The position numbers and the translations under genes were made by a program. From an uncultured Clostridia bacterium (GTDB taxonomy: Bacteria; Bacillota; Clostridia; Oscillospirales; Ruminococcaceae), in the NCBI GenBank assembly GCA_947624375.1, contig CANQKD010000035.1, positions 1 to 40,985 on the forward strand: a stretch of DNA of 40,985 bases, read 5' to 3'. Below the pieces are notes generated by a model. That model was given only the letters and a program-made list of their open reading frames with translations. It was not told the DNA's origin and searched no databases. Positions 7,955 through 15,390 of the stretch are shown piece after piece; within the stretch, counting starts at the first letter, position 1, and each line of letters starts with the position of its first letter.

Positions 7955-7975
7955 TTGTATTAGTATCTGATACAA
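7955..7975. promoter_or_regulatory. Operator-like palindrome before the Rrf2 gene
   Basis: Arms TTGTATTAG and CTGATACAA flank a central TAT, a 21-bp inverted repeat with one mismatch. It lies immediately downstream of the -10 box and upstream of the ribosome site, the expected position for autorepression by the Rrf2 protein. Confidence 0.65.
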
Positions 7976-7979
7976 GTAC

Positions 7980-8008
7980 ATTATACACCAAAATAAGCAG
8001 TTTGTCAA
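7980..8008 (-). promoter_or_regulatory. Consensus promoter of the Rrf2-patatin unit
   Basis: On the minus strand TTGACA (8003-8008), exactly 17 bases, TATAAT (7980-7985): a perfect match to the vegetative consensus, so strong transcription unless repressed. Confidence 0.85.
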
Positions 8009-8047
8009 TAGGCTCTTCATTTGCAGCGGTCAGGCAGCAATACAACC

Positions 8048-8087
8048 AAAACGACCATATAAGGCAAACGCTTTACATGGTCGTTTA
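8048..8087. terminator. Bidirectional terminator hairpin, copy 2
   Basis: AAACGACCAT and ATGGTCGTTT arms with inner AAGGC/GCTTT pairing. It is downstream of the intact XRE gene and duplicates the hairpin at 131-172. Confidence 0.75.
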
Positions 8088-8104
8088 TTTATTTAGGGAA
8101 TTTC

Positions 8105-8413
8105 CTACTTCATTTCTTTTGCGAGTGCGGTCAGCAATTCAAGCTGTTTGGGAGAAAGTGATTTGAATGCTGTCACAGCCTCATTGAATTTACCGGGGCT
8201 CTCGACCGTTTCTTCAAAGAAGTCTTTCGGCTCAACGTCGAGAAACTCGCAGATATACAAAAACATCTGCATTGAGGGCAACGCCTTTTTGTTCTCGATG
8301 TTATTTATATAGCTCTGGCTTTGTCCGAGGCTGAGGCTCATATCCCTTGCAGAAAAACCTTTCTCCATTCTCAGCTGTGCTATTCTGTCCGATATGAAAT
8401 CTGCATCGATCAT
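8105..8413 (-). CDS. XRE-family helix-turn-helix regulator
   Basis: 102 aa. The start ATG at 8413 follows GGTGGTGATAAG; an ATG 17 codons upstream lacks a ribosome site. Residues 1-65 form a Cro/C1-type DNA-binding domain (ISDRIAQLRMEKGFSARDMSLSLG, then the recognition helix SQSYINNIENKKALPS). The C-terminal part (FDVEPKDFFEE..., then LSPKQLELLTALAKEMK) is typical of small phage- or plasmid-type regulators. It is divergent from the SLOG-protein gene at 8568; the two starts are 155 bases apart. A damaged duplicate lies at 189-442. Its target is unknown. Confidence 0.85.
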   Translation of the reverse strand: MIDADFISDRIAQLRMEKGFSARDMSLSLGQSQSYINNIENKKALPSMQMFLYICEFLDVEPKDFFEETVESPGKFNEAVTAFKSLSPKQLELLTALAKEMK

Positions 8414-8484
8414 TCTTATCACCACCCACATATAATTATAATATATGCGGTTTGAAATATGCATATTTATTGTTGCAATTTCTA

Positions 8485-8513
8485 TTGACTTAACAACAAT
8501 AAATAGTTATAAT
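8485..8513 (+). promoter_or_regulatory. Promoter of the SLOG-protein gene
   Basis: TTGACT (8485-8490), 17 bases, TATAAT (8508-8513). It lies in the divergent region shared with the XRE gene, which could therefore regulate it. Confidence 0.75.
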
Positions 8514-8567
8514 TTATATGGGTACTTTTTTGAATAGATACGGCAAAAGCAGAAAGGTTGAGGTCGT

Positions 8568-9065
8568 TTGCTTGACATTTACACGGTAAGTTTTTTCGGA
8601 CACAGGCGCATTGAAAGCGGTGCAGACATAGAAACAAGGCTGGATGCACTTTTGCACGACATCATAACGCAGAAAGAATACGTTGAATTTCTGATAGGTC
8701 GTGACGGAGAATTTGACCTGCTTGCGGCTGCTGCCATAAGGAGAGCTATAAACCGTTACGGCTGCGGAAACACGCATTTTTCGCTTATTCTGCCATACAT
8801 GAGGGCAGAATACCGACAGAACAAACGCGAGTTTTTAGACTACTACGACGAAGTGGAGATATGCGGAAAGTCGGCACACTCTCACCCGAAAGCTGCGATA
8901 CAGATAAGGAACAGGAGCATGGTTGACCGTTCGGATCTTGTGGTATGCTATGTGCAGCGCAGAAGCGGAGGCGCGTATCAGACGATAAAATACGCCAAAA
9001 GGTGCAAAAAAGAAATTATCTGTCTGGCAGATAAGGCGCAGGATTTTACGGGTAGCAAGGCATAG
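8568..9065 (+). CDS. SLOG-fold DUF1273 (YpsA-like) protein
   Basis: 165 aa with a TTG start at 8568, preceded by AAGGTTGAGG. The N-terminal SFFGHRRI (Gly11-His12) and the later SGGAYQTIKYAKR match the nucleotide-binding loops of the SLOG superfamily, DUF1273 branch. SLOG proteins bind nucleotide-derived ligands, and some feed immunity effectors; Bacillus YpsA has been linked to cell division. No effector is fused here. It is transcribed alone and divergently from the XRE regulator. Its specific role is unknown. Confidence 0.75.
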   Translation: MLDIYTVSFFGHRRIESGADIETRLDALLHDIITQKEYVEFLIGRDGEFDLLAAAAIRRAINRYGCGNTHFSLILPYMRAEYRQNKREFLDYYDEVEICGKSAHSHPKAAIQIRNRSMVDRSDLVVCYVQRRSGGAYQTIKYAKRCKKEIICLADKAQDFTGSKA

Positions 9066-9125
9066 AAACTGTTCAAAGCGGCAAAGGTCATGCGTTGACA
9101 TTTCGCTTATGTGATAATATAAAAC

Positions 9126-9160
9126 AAAGCTCACACAGACAAAGATCTGCATGAGCTTTT
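9126..9160. terminator. Terminator hairpin between the SLOG and Fic genes
   Basis: AAAGCTCA pairs with TGAGCTTT, with inner CAGA/TCTG pairing, and T-rich sequence on both sides. It serves two convergent genes. A close copy is at 14429-14462. Confidence 0.75.
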
Positions 9161-9179
9161 GATTTTGGCAAATTACATT

Positions 9180-9728
9180 TTATTTTTCATAGCCCTCATA
9201 ATAGTACGACTGCTCGATGCCCTTGAAAATAACTTCGCGGTCGTTTACCTTGTCAGTAAGATGTGGCTGTATCAGAAAGCGCAACTCAAGGTCGTTTATC
9301 GGGCTGCGCTCCATAGCCTGCAAATACTGCGTTTTGTCTATTTCCGCCCACTGCACTACCCTGCCGAGATTCTTTTTCAGCATCATATCCAGCCATATGC
9401 GCGCACTCCTGCCGTTGCCCTCCATAAAAGGGTGAGCAACATTCATTTCAACGTACTTTGCGATTATCTCCTCAAATGTGTTCTCGGGCATTTTTTCGAC
9501 CGCCGCAAGCACTTCATTCAGGTACATACTGTTCGCGAAGCGAAAACCGCCCTTTGAAATGTTCTTTGTGCGTATCTCGCCTGCAAAGTTGTAAAGACCG
9601 TCAAACAGCGCTTTGTGAATGGCTTGCAGACCCTTGACCGTGCCCGTTTCTATTTTGTCTATAGCTCCGCTCTCAAAAAGCCTTTTTGCATTTTCAAGGC
9701 TCTGTTTATCCAATTCATTCTGTAGCAT
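9180..9728 (-). CDS. Fic-family AMP-transferase with C-terminal inhibitory motif
   Basis: 182 aa. The catalytic loop [12 protein letters not shown] (His99 to Arg110) matches the active HPFx(D/E)GNGRxxR consensus, so it should transfer AMP (or another nucleotide group) onto a target hydroxyl. The C-terminus has SYYYEG (Ser174-Gly179), matching the (S/T)xxxE(G/N) inhibitory helix of class III Fic proteins such as Neisseria NmFic, in which the glutamate blocks ATP binding. This explains the lack of a separate antitoxin gene. The start ATG follows GAGGTGCAAT. It is a stand-alone gene with its own promoter. The target is unknown. Confidence 0.9.
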   Translation of the reverse strand: MLQNELDKQSLENAKRLFESGAIDKIETGTVKGLQAIHKALFDGLYNFAGEIRTKNISKGGFRFANSMYLNEVLAAVEKMPENTFEEIIAKYVEMNVAHPFMEGNGRSARIWLDMMLKKNLGRVVQWAEIDKTQYLQAMERSPINDLELRFLIQPHLTDKVNDREVIFKGIEQSYYYEGYEK

Positions 9729-9771
9729 ATTGCACCTCGTTTGTGGTCATTTCGTCTTGAGTCCTATAGTT

Positions 9772-9800
9772 AGTATACCACATTTCTCTTGATATTTCAA
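9772..9800 (-). promoter_or_regulatory. Promoter of the Fic gene
   Basis: On the minus strand TTGAAA (9795-9800), 17 bases, TATACT (9772-9777), with TGTGG before the -10 box as in several other promoters of this window. Confidence 0.7.
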
Positions 9801-9865
9801 GTATATATGTACGAAAAAAATTGCGTTATCTGTTCGTATAGGGCGATCGTTTTTTCACAAAGTTA

Positions 9866-9894
9866 TTGACTTTCTTAATACGGCGGTGTATAAT
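9866..9894 (+). promoter_or_regulatory. Promoter of the DUF3592 gene
   Basis: TTGACT (9866-9871), 17 bases, TATAAT (9889-9894). Transcription should begin near 9901, which rules out an in-frame ATG at 9886 and supports the start at 9922. Confidence 0.8.
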
Positions 9895-9921
9895 ATCAAT
9901 ATGAAAGTTACAGGTGATCTT

Positions 9922-10326
9922 ATGAAGAAAAAAATTTCTTTCATTTTAGTACTGCTCGTTTTTATCGTATCTTTGATAGCAACTATATATTCAATTTTCC
10001 GTTTCGTAACTTATGAAAAAACGACCTGCACTGTTGTTGATATAGAATCGTATAGAGACGGCAAAATTGTACAGTTGCAGTATACGGTAGACGGCAATGT
10101 GTATGAACGCGAATCTCGTTACGGCAGAGGAAAATCAATAAAAATGGGTGAAGAACTTTCTATCTGGTATGACCCCGATGACCCGTACAAAACGGTTCGT
10201 GTACGCGATTTTGCAGCGTTTTATTACTTGCTGGCTATAATGGGCGGAGGATTGTTTTTGATACCTTCTATCGGTTTATTGATAAAATTTACTAATCGTA
10301 TAAATAATAAGCGTGAAAACAAATAA
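9922..10326 (+). CDS. DUF3592-type membrane protein
   Basis: 134 aa. The start ATG at 9922 is preceded by AGGTGATCTT. A hydrophobic helix near residues 7-28 is followed by an extracytoplasmic beta-rich part with the DUF3592 look (TCTVVDIE..., VQLQYTVDG..., then the turn IWYDPDDPYKTVR) and a second helix (about 100-122), with a basic tail. The domain is common in Firmicutes and its function is unknown. It is monocistronic, with its own promoter and terminator. Confidence 0.75.
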   Translation: MKKKISFILVLLVFIVSLIATIYSIFRFVTYEKTTCTVVDIESYRDGKIVQLQYTVDGNVYERESRYGRGKSIKMGEELSIWYDPDDPYKTVRVRDFAAFYYLLAIMGGGLFLIPSIGLLIKFTNRINNKRENK

Positions 10327-10365
10327 CAGCACCGATCTTTTCGTTCAGTGCTGTTTTATTTTTTG
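10325..10365 (+). terminator. Terminator of the DUF3592 gene
   Basis: AACAGCACCGA pairs with TCAGTGCTGTT, followed by TTATTTTTT. Confidence 0.85.
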
Positions 10366-10383
10366 GACAGTACAAACATTTTA

Positions 10384-10399
10384 TGTACAAATAATTACA
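10384..10399. repeat. Recurrent intergenic motif TGTACAAATAATTACA, copy 2
   Basis: It lies between convergent genes, 18 bases past the sbcC stop on the minus strand. It is identical to copy 1 including adjoining bases. Confidence 0.55.
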
Positions 10400-10416
10400 C
10401 ACGGCAGCTTTTAATA

Positions 10417-13182
10417 CTAAACGATAATTGCAGCTTTGCTTCCGCCGCTTTGCTCTTTAGTAACAACTATCTGTTTGTCTATCCTGTTTTTCAGCTCGTC
10501 AACATGGGAAATTATACCCACAAGACGATCATTGTTTGCAAGCCCCATAAGCATTTTCATAGCCTGATCGAGCGAATCCTCATCGAGAGAACCGAAGCCC
10601 TCGTCAACAAACATAGTGTCAAGCTTTACACCGCCGGCAGATGACTGTATTTCGTCAGACAACCCCAGCGCGAGAGACAGCGATGCCTGGAAAGATTCGC
10701 CGCCCGACAATGATTTTACGCTTCTCTCGCTGCCATTGTAATGGTCTGTAACATCAAGCTCCAGACCGCTCTGGCTTTTGTTGTTGTCGGCAGTCTTGCG
10801 CCTCTTCAATTCATACTTGCCGCCGGTCATGATCATCAGATGCGTGTTTGCCCTTGCAATTATGCGGTCAAAAAAGGTCATCTGGATATAGGTTTCAAGC
10901 ATTATTTTTTCTTTGCCAGAAAGCGCGCCGTTCGCGGTATCAGAAAGCGCTTTTAGCCTGCGATATCGTTTTTCAAGAGTGCCGAGATCACCGGCTCCGG
11001 CAATGATATTTTCCTTGGCTTCTTGGTTTTTGGTCAGACGTGTGTGAACGGCTGCCTGCTCATCTTTTATTTTTTGCTGCTCAGCCTCAAAGGTTTTCTT
11101 CTTTTCTTCTTCCGCCGCCTTGTCAAAGTCAAGATTTTCAGACACCTGCTTATTCAGTTCCGCGATCGCCGCGCCGTATTCCCCCAGCTTTTTATCCGAA
11201 GCGTTGAAAATTTTTTCAGCAGCTTGCAAAGCCTTTTTTCTGCTTTCTATTTTTAGCTCCAGCTCCTTTATACGCCTTTGTGCAGCTTCTTTGCTTTCAA
11301 AGCTGAGCTTGCTTTTTCTGTCTTTCAGCTGATCTTTTTGTGTCTGAATTTTTGTACTCAAAGCAGTTATTTCGCTTGAAAGATCATCACGCAGCTTTTT
11401 GCATTTTTCAAGATCTTCCTCGTATTGGGGAAGTCCCTTGTCAAGCAGTTCTCTGCGCTCTATTTTTGATCTTTCCTCATTCAGCTTTCGGGTCAGAGAA
11501 GCTGCATTATTTTCATTCTCAGCCATTGCTTTTTCCACTTCGGCAGCGGCGTTTTCTATCTGCGCTGTCAGCCCTGCCGCCTTTATTTTTTCGTACAGAT
11601 TTTTCTCCTGCTCCAGGGTCTGCGCTTTCAGTGACGCACAATTTTTGCTCTTTTCCTGAACATCTTTCTGCTTTTCGTCGGCAAGCTTCTTTGCCGCTTT
11701 CAGTTCTTCCTCGCTTGGCGCTTCAACTGATCTTACCGCCAAAACAGGGTGCTCTGTAGAGCCGCATACCGGACATGGCATACCCTCTTCAAGATCCTTA
11801 GCCATAATGCCTGCCTGATTATCCAAAAACTTTTTGTTCTTTGCTTCAAAGTCGTTCTGCGCCTGCAAAGCTTTAGCTGACGCTTCTTTATATTCACCCT
11901 GAAGTTTTGCAAGCACGCCTTTGCTTACACCATGCTCCTCAAGGGCTTTTTTCAGATCTTTCAAAGCCTCCCCTCGCTTATTTGCCTGAGTTAATTCAGC
12001 AGCTGTTTTTTCACTTTCAGCTCCTGCATTTTCAAGCGCCCTGCGTTCTTCTTTTTTCTTCTTCAATTCTTCTTCGCGCTTTTCACATTCAGCTTTTTTC
12101 TGCTCAAAATTGCGCGTTTTATCGGCAAGGGCATTTTCATTCGCGCCGATATCTTTCGCCATGCTTTCCACAGCTTCATAATCAGGCAGTTTTGCTTCTA
12201 TGCCCGACTTTTCATCCGAAAGTTTCTTTGTGTCTTCCTCTTTTGCTTTCTCCTTTTCCAGCGCATCTTTCAGTTTCTTGTTATTCTCCTGCTCTTTTTG
12301 AAGCAATGCCCTGTTCTTCTCTATAGCATCAACGGCTTTTTCTTTCTCCGATATTTTACCGAGAATTTTATTCACATCGGCAAGCTGCTCATTTATATTC
12401 TGCCCTTTTGCTTCGAGTTCTTTCTGCGAAGACATATCTTGCGCAATAAGCTTTTCTATAAGTTCCAGGGTTTCCTCGGGCAAAAGTTCATCGTTTTTTG
12501 CCTTTTCAAGACAGATGGTCAAAGGATCGTCTTTATCAATTGCGATGCCGCCGATATACTGCCTGATGCTGTTTCTTGAATTTTCGATCTTTCTTGAAAG
12601 CTCTGCGACGTTTTCTTTCAGTTTATCCTGCAATGTCTGATAATTCTTTGTCTTGAAAAGATGCCTGAAAATTTCTTTGCGATCGTTTGTAGATGCCGTC
12701 AGCAGTTTCAGAAAATCCCCCTGCGCTATCATTGCTATCTGCACGAACTGGTCGCTGCTTATGCCCATTATTCGCCTTATTTCTTCGTTTACATCTTTCT
12801 GGTTCGTGATAACTCTGCCGTCGGGAAGATGCAGCACCGCTTCTGCCTGCTTTGTAGTAAAACCGTCGCCGCGTTCTTTCGGGCGCTCGTATGTCGGGCT
12901 TCGTTTTATGGTATATGTTTTGCCGCCGTACACAAACTCCAGCGTTACTTCTGTAGGCGTTTCGGGGCTTGCATATTTTGAGCGCAGCATTGACGATTCG
13001 CGGTTGTTTCCGCTTGCTCTGCCATAAAGCGCATATGTAACAGCATCAAATATAGTTGTTTTGCCGGCTCCGGTATCTCCGGTTATCAGATATAATCCTC
13101 CCGTGCCCAGCTTGTCCAGATCAAGCTCTGCCTTGCCGGCGTATGGTCCGAATGCGGACATTGTAAGTTTTACAGGTCTCAT
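10417..13182 (-). CDS. sbcC: Exonuclease SbcCD subunit C
   Basis: 921 aa, SMC-like ATPase of the Mre11-Rad50 (SbcCD) complex, which opens DNA hairpins and trims DNA ends in repair. The N-terminal Walker A GDTGAGKT (residues 35-42) is followed by long coiled coils rich in Lys/Glu, broken by the zinc hook CPVCGSTEHP near the middle. The C-terminal half ends with the ABC signature (SLSGGESFQASL) and Walker B/D-loop (MFVDEGFGSLDEDSL). The start ATG at 13182 follows GGAGGACGAACA and overlaps the sbcD stop (ATGA), so the genes are translationally coupled. Length is normal for the family. Confidence 0.97.
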   Translation of the reverse strand: MRPVKLTMSAFGPYAGKAELDLDKLGTGGLYLITGDTGAGKTTIFDAVTYALYGRASGNNRESSMLRSKYASPETPTEVTLEFVYGGKTYTIKRSPTYERPKERGDGFTTKQAEAVLHLPDGRVITNQKDVNEEIRRIMGISSDQFVQIAMIAQGDFLKLLTASTNDRKEIFRHLFKTKNYQTLQDKLKENVAELSRKIENSRNSIRQYIGGIAIDKDDPLTICLEKAKNDELLPEETLELIEKLIAQDMSSQKELEAKGQNINEQLADVNKILGKISEKEKAVDAIEKNRALLQKEQENNKKLKDALEKEKAKEEDTKKLSDEKSGIEAKLPDYEAVESMAKDIGANENALADKTRNFEQKKAECEKREEELKKKKEERRALENAGAESEKTAAELTQANKRGEALKDLKKALEEHGVSKGVLAKLQGEYKEASAKALQAQNDFEAKNKKFLDNQAGIMAKDLEEGMPCPVCGSTEHPVLAVRSVEAPSEEELKAAKKLADEKQKDVQEKSKNCASLKAQTLEQEKNLYEKIKAAGLTAQIENAAAEVEKAMAENENNAASLTRKLNEERSKIERRELLDKGLPQYEEDLEKCKKLRDDLSSEITALSTKIQTQKDQLKDRKSKLSFESKEAAQRRIKELELKIESRKKALQAAEKIFNASDKKLGEYGAAIAELNKQVSENLDFDKAAEEEKKKTFEAEQQKIKDEQAAVHTRLTKNQEAKENIIAGAGDLGTLEKRYRRLKALSDTANGALSGKEKIMLETYIQMTFFDRIIARANTHLMIMTGGKYELKRRKTADNNKSQSGLELDVTDHYNGSERSVKSLSGGESFQASLSLALGLSDEIQSSAGGVKLDTMFVDEGFGSLDEDSLDQAMKMLMGLANNDRLVGIISHVDELKNRIDKQIVVTKEQSGGSKAAIIV

Positions 13183-14318
13183 TGTTCGTCCTCCCATATC
13201 TCTTCAATAAGCTTTTTTATATAACTTTCCTGCTCGCCGCTCATAGGCTGATTGTTTTGCAGATGATATAATTCAGCAAACAATTCAAGCGGACTTTTAT
13301 TTTCAACTTCTAAAGCACCCGAAATTTCTGCGTTTGAATGCGTGCGCGCATTGTCATAATCAAGCTTTACTATTCTGTGATATACAGCCCTCAGCTTTCC
13401 TATCGCATCTGGAACATCTTCTTCATCTGTAAGGGTAATGTGCACAAAGTCTTCCTGCCATGTGGTATTTTCATAATATGAGCGGCGTGTCAGTTCTTCA
13501 TACTTTCCTTTCAGCTGCACCATATCGTGCTTCGGTATAAGGTCGACCGTTTTGTACGAAAGATCTCCCTTTTCAAGAAGCTCGACCACGGTAACAGATT
13601 TTTTATCATTCGCTTCAGAAAAAGAATATTTAAGCGGCGTGCCGCAGTACCTTATATTCGGCGAAGAACAATTCTGCGGTGAATGAAGATGTCCGAGCGC
13701 AACATAATCAAAATCAGCAAAAACACCTGCATCTACATTGTCGCTGCCGCCCACTGATACCGTCTCGGAATCCGAGCGCGAAGCCCCCGTTACAAACTGG
13801 TGAGTGATAAGTACATTGCGTTTGCTGCTGTCAACATTCATCTGCTTTATCGCACGCTCTACAGCCTCGGTATAGGTCGAAATGCTCTCATCATCAAAAG
13901 CGGTGCGCACGTTTACGGGCTTTATAAAAGGGAGCATATAAATGTACAGTTCACCGTGATCGTCATTCAGTATAACGGGCTCAACATTGCCGCTGTAGAC
14001 CTTAGACAAATATATTCCTTTGCTTTCCATGATACGTCCTCCATACGCTATGCGCTCGGGTGAATCATGATTGCCGCTTATTGCAAAAACTTTAAGACCG
14101 CGCCTTGCAAGGTCTGACAAAAACTCATCAAAAATACTTACGGCATCGGCTGAAGGGGCTGATTTGTCATAAATATCCCCGGCAATTATAACGCCGTCTG
14201 CCTTTTCTTCGTCGATCACCTTCAGAATGCATTTCAGAATGTATCTCTGATCCTCCTGCAAAGAATACTCATAAATGCGTTTTCCCAGATGAAGATCCGA
14301 TAAGTGAACAAGCTTCAT
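13179..14318 (-). CDS. sbcD: Exonuclease SbcCD subunit D
   Basis: 379 aa, calcineurin-like metallophosphoesterase, the nuclease partner of SbcC. Metal-binding motifs are complete: DLHLGK (Asp8, His10), GDIYD (Asp48), GNHD (Asn83, His84) and the later ITHQF and GHLHSPQ histidines. The start ATG at 14318 follows GGAGGTAG. It is the first gene of a two-gene operon with sbcC, with its own promoter. Palindromes such as the 429-479 hairpin are natural substrates of this complex. Confidence 0.97.
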   Translation of the reverse strand: MKLVHLSDLHLGKRIYEYSLQEDQRYILKCILKVIDEEKADGVIIAGDIYDKSAPSADAVSIFDEFLSDLARRGLKVFAISGNHDSPERIAYGGRIMESKGIYLSKVYSGNVEPVILNDDHGELYIYMLPFIKPVNVRTAFDDESISTYTEAVERAIKQMNVDSSKRNVLITHQFVTGASRSDSETVSVGGSDNVDAGVFADFDYVALGHLHSPQNCSSPNIRYCGTPLKYSFSEANDKKSVTVVELLEKGDLSYKTVDLIPKHDMVQLKGKYEELTRRSYYENTTWQEDFVHITLTDEEDVPDAIGKLRAVYHRIVKLDYDNARTHSNAEISGALEVENKSPLELFAELYHLQNNQPMSGEQESYIKKLIEEIWEDEQ

Positions 14319-14357
14319 AAAAACTACCTCCGTTTAATTTTTCGATCGCACAAATTT

Positions 14358-14386
14358 ATTGTAACACATCATCAGATAATTGTAAA
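14358..14386 (-). promoter_or_regulatory. Promoter of sbcDC
   Basis: On the minus strand TTTACA (14381-14386), 17 bases, TACAAT (14358-14363). Confidence 0.7.
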
Positions 14387-14428
14387 CAGTTTTTGCAATC
14401 TATACAGAAATTTATGCCTGACAAAATA

Positions 14429-14462
14429 AAAGCCCATACAGATAAAGTTCTGCATGAGCTTT
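14429..14462 (-). terminator. Terminator of the ATP-grasp operon
   Basis: AAAGCCCA and TGAGCTTT arms with an inner CAGA/TCTG-type pairing, followed on the minus strand by TTTTATTTTG. It lies directly after the stop at 14466. Its sequence is close to the hairpin at 9126-9160. Confidence 0.8.
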
Positions 14463-14465
14463 GAA

Positions 14466-15389
14466 TCACTTGATTATTTTAAAGCATACGGTCTTGGCGT
14501 TTATCAGCGGGCTGTTGTATGCGAAATACACCGTGCCCGAGACGGGTGTGCGCACCTCGCTGACAAGTTCGCCGTCAAACGGGTCATATATCCTGCCGAG
14601 GACTTCGCCGCGCTCTACAGTCTTGCCTATCTGCGCTTGCCTGAAAAACATTCCTGCCGACTCTGACTGTATCTGCTCGGTGTTGCCCTCATTCAGAATA
14701 AGCGTAACATACCCCGGCGGCGTTTTAGCAGAAACAATTCCGCGCGTATCCATAAACCGAAGTATCGCGTTCACGGCTTCGTCGGCGGCTTTAACGTCGA
14801 TTTCGTCTGTCGCGTTGGCGTACACAGAAAAAGCCTTTGTCTCCCACACCTGCCAGTTGTAGTTGAGCGTTGTTGTATCATACGGGCGCGGCTTGCGTAT
14901 TATGCCAAACTGAAGCCCGAAGTCTTTCATGATATCAGCATCTGTAAAGCCTGTGTCCATAAGTTTCACATGGGGCAGAAAAATTCCCGGCTGATAAAAG
15001 CTTGCAAGCTGTATGCCGTACTCATAGCCCTGAAGCTGACTGAACACCCCGTCCGCGATGCGCTGGGTCGTCTCGCCCAAGTTATAGCCGGGGAACATTC
15101 TGTTAATGTCGGTGTTGTCCATCGCCCAGAAGCGTTTGCCGATGTTCATTGAATAATAGTTTATGCAGGGTATCACCATTATTTCGCAGTCCTCGGCAAT
15201 TTTGCCCTCGCTTTCGAGCTTTTTGAGCGCCTGCACCATTCGCGAACATACATACATCTGCTGAACTTCATTGCCGCGCATTGCGCCTACTATCGCCAAA
15301 GCCTTTCTGCCGCTGCCAAAACGGTAGCCTATAACTTCAAGCTGTTCACGGTAGGGCGAGCGCAGTGAAAAAAGCGTTTTCTTCTTCAT
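14466..15389 (-). CDS. M14/succinylglutamate desuccinylase-like paralogue lacking zinc ligands (probable pseudoenzyme)
   Basis: 307 aa, last gene of the five-gene operon. The start ATG at 15389 follows GGAGGGCGAATAAC, two bases after the upstream stop. The fold matches the AstE/aspartoacylase branch of M14 carboxypeptidases and the neighbouring gene at 15391, including the NRMFPG motif (NRVFPG next door) and a C-terminal biotinyl-like beta domain (QAQIGKTVERGEVLGRIYDP). The zinc motif HGDE of the neighbour is RGNE here (Arg38, Glu41), the DVHS motif is QLAS (Ala129), and the catalytic VEMG glutamate is not seen. I infer no zinc chemistry; it may bind or hold the substrate or pair with its active paralogue. 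Confidence 0.8.
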   Translation of the reverse strand: MKKKTLFSLRSPYREQLEVIGYRFGSGRKALAIVGAMRGNEVQQMYVCSRMVQALKKLESEGKIAEDCEIMVIPCINYYSMNIGKRFWAMDNTDINRMFPGYNLGETTQRIADGVFSQLQGYEYGIQLASFYQPGIFLPHVKLMDTGFTDADIMKDFGLQFGIIRKPRPYDTTTLNYNWQVWETKAFSVYANATDEIDVKAADEAVNAILRFMDTRGIVSAKTPPGYVTLILNEGNTEQIQSESAGMFFRQAQIGKTVERGEVLGRIYDPFDGELVSEVRTPVSGTVYFAYNSPLINAKTVCFKIIK

Positions 15390-15390
15390 G

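Noticed and set aside
7838-8020. Small minus-strand frame over the Rrf2 promoter
   Set aside because: It covers the consensus promoter and palindrome and overlaps the Rrf2 coding region in another frame; no ribosome site.
10741-13027. Several plus-strand frames opposite sbcC
   Set aside because: They are antisense shadows of the Lys/Glu-rich coiled coil (Phe/Leu/Ser-rich translations) with no ribosome sites.
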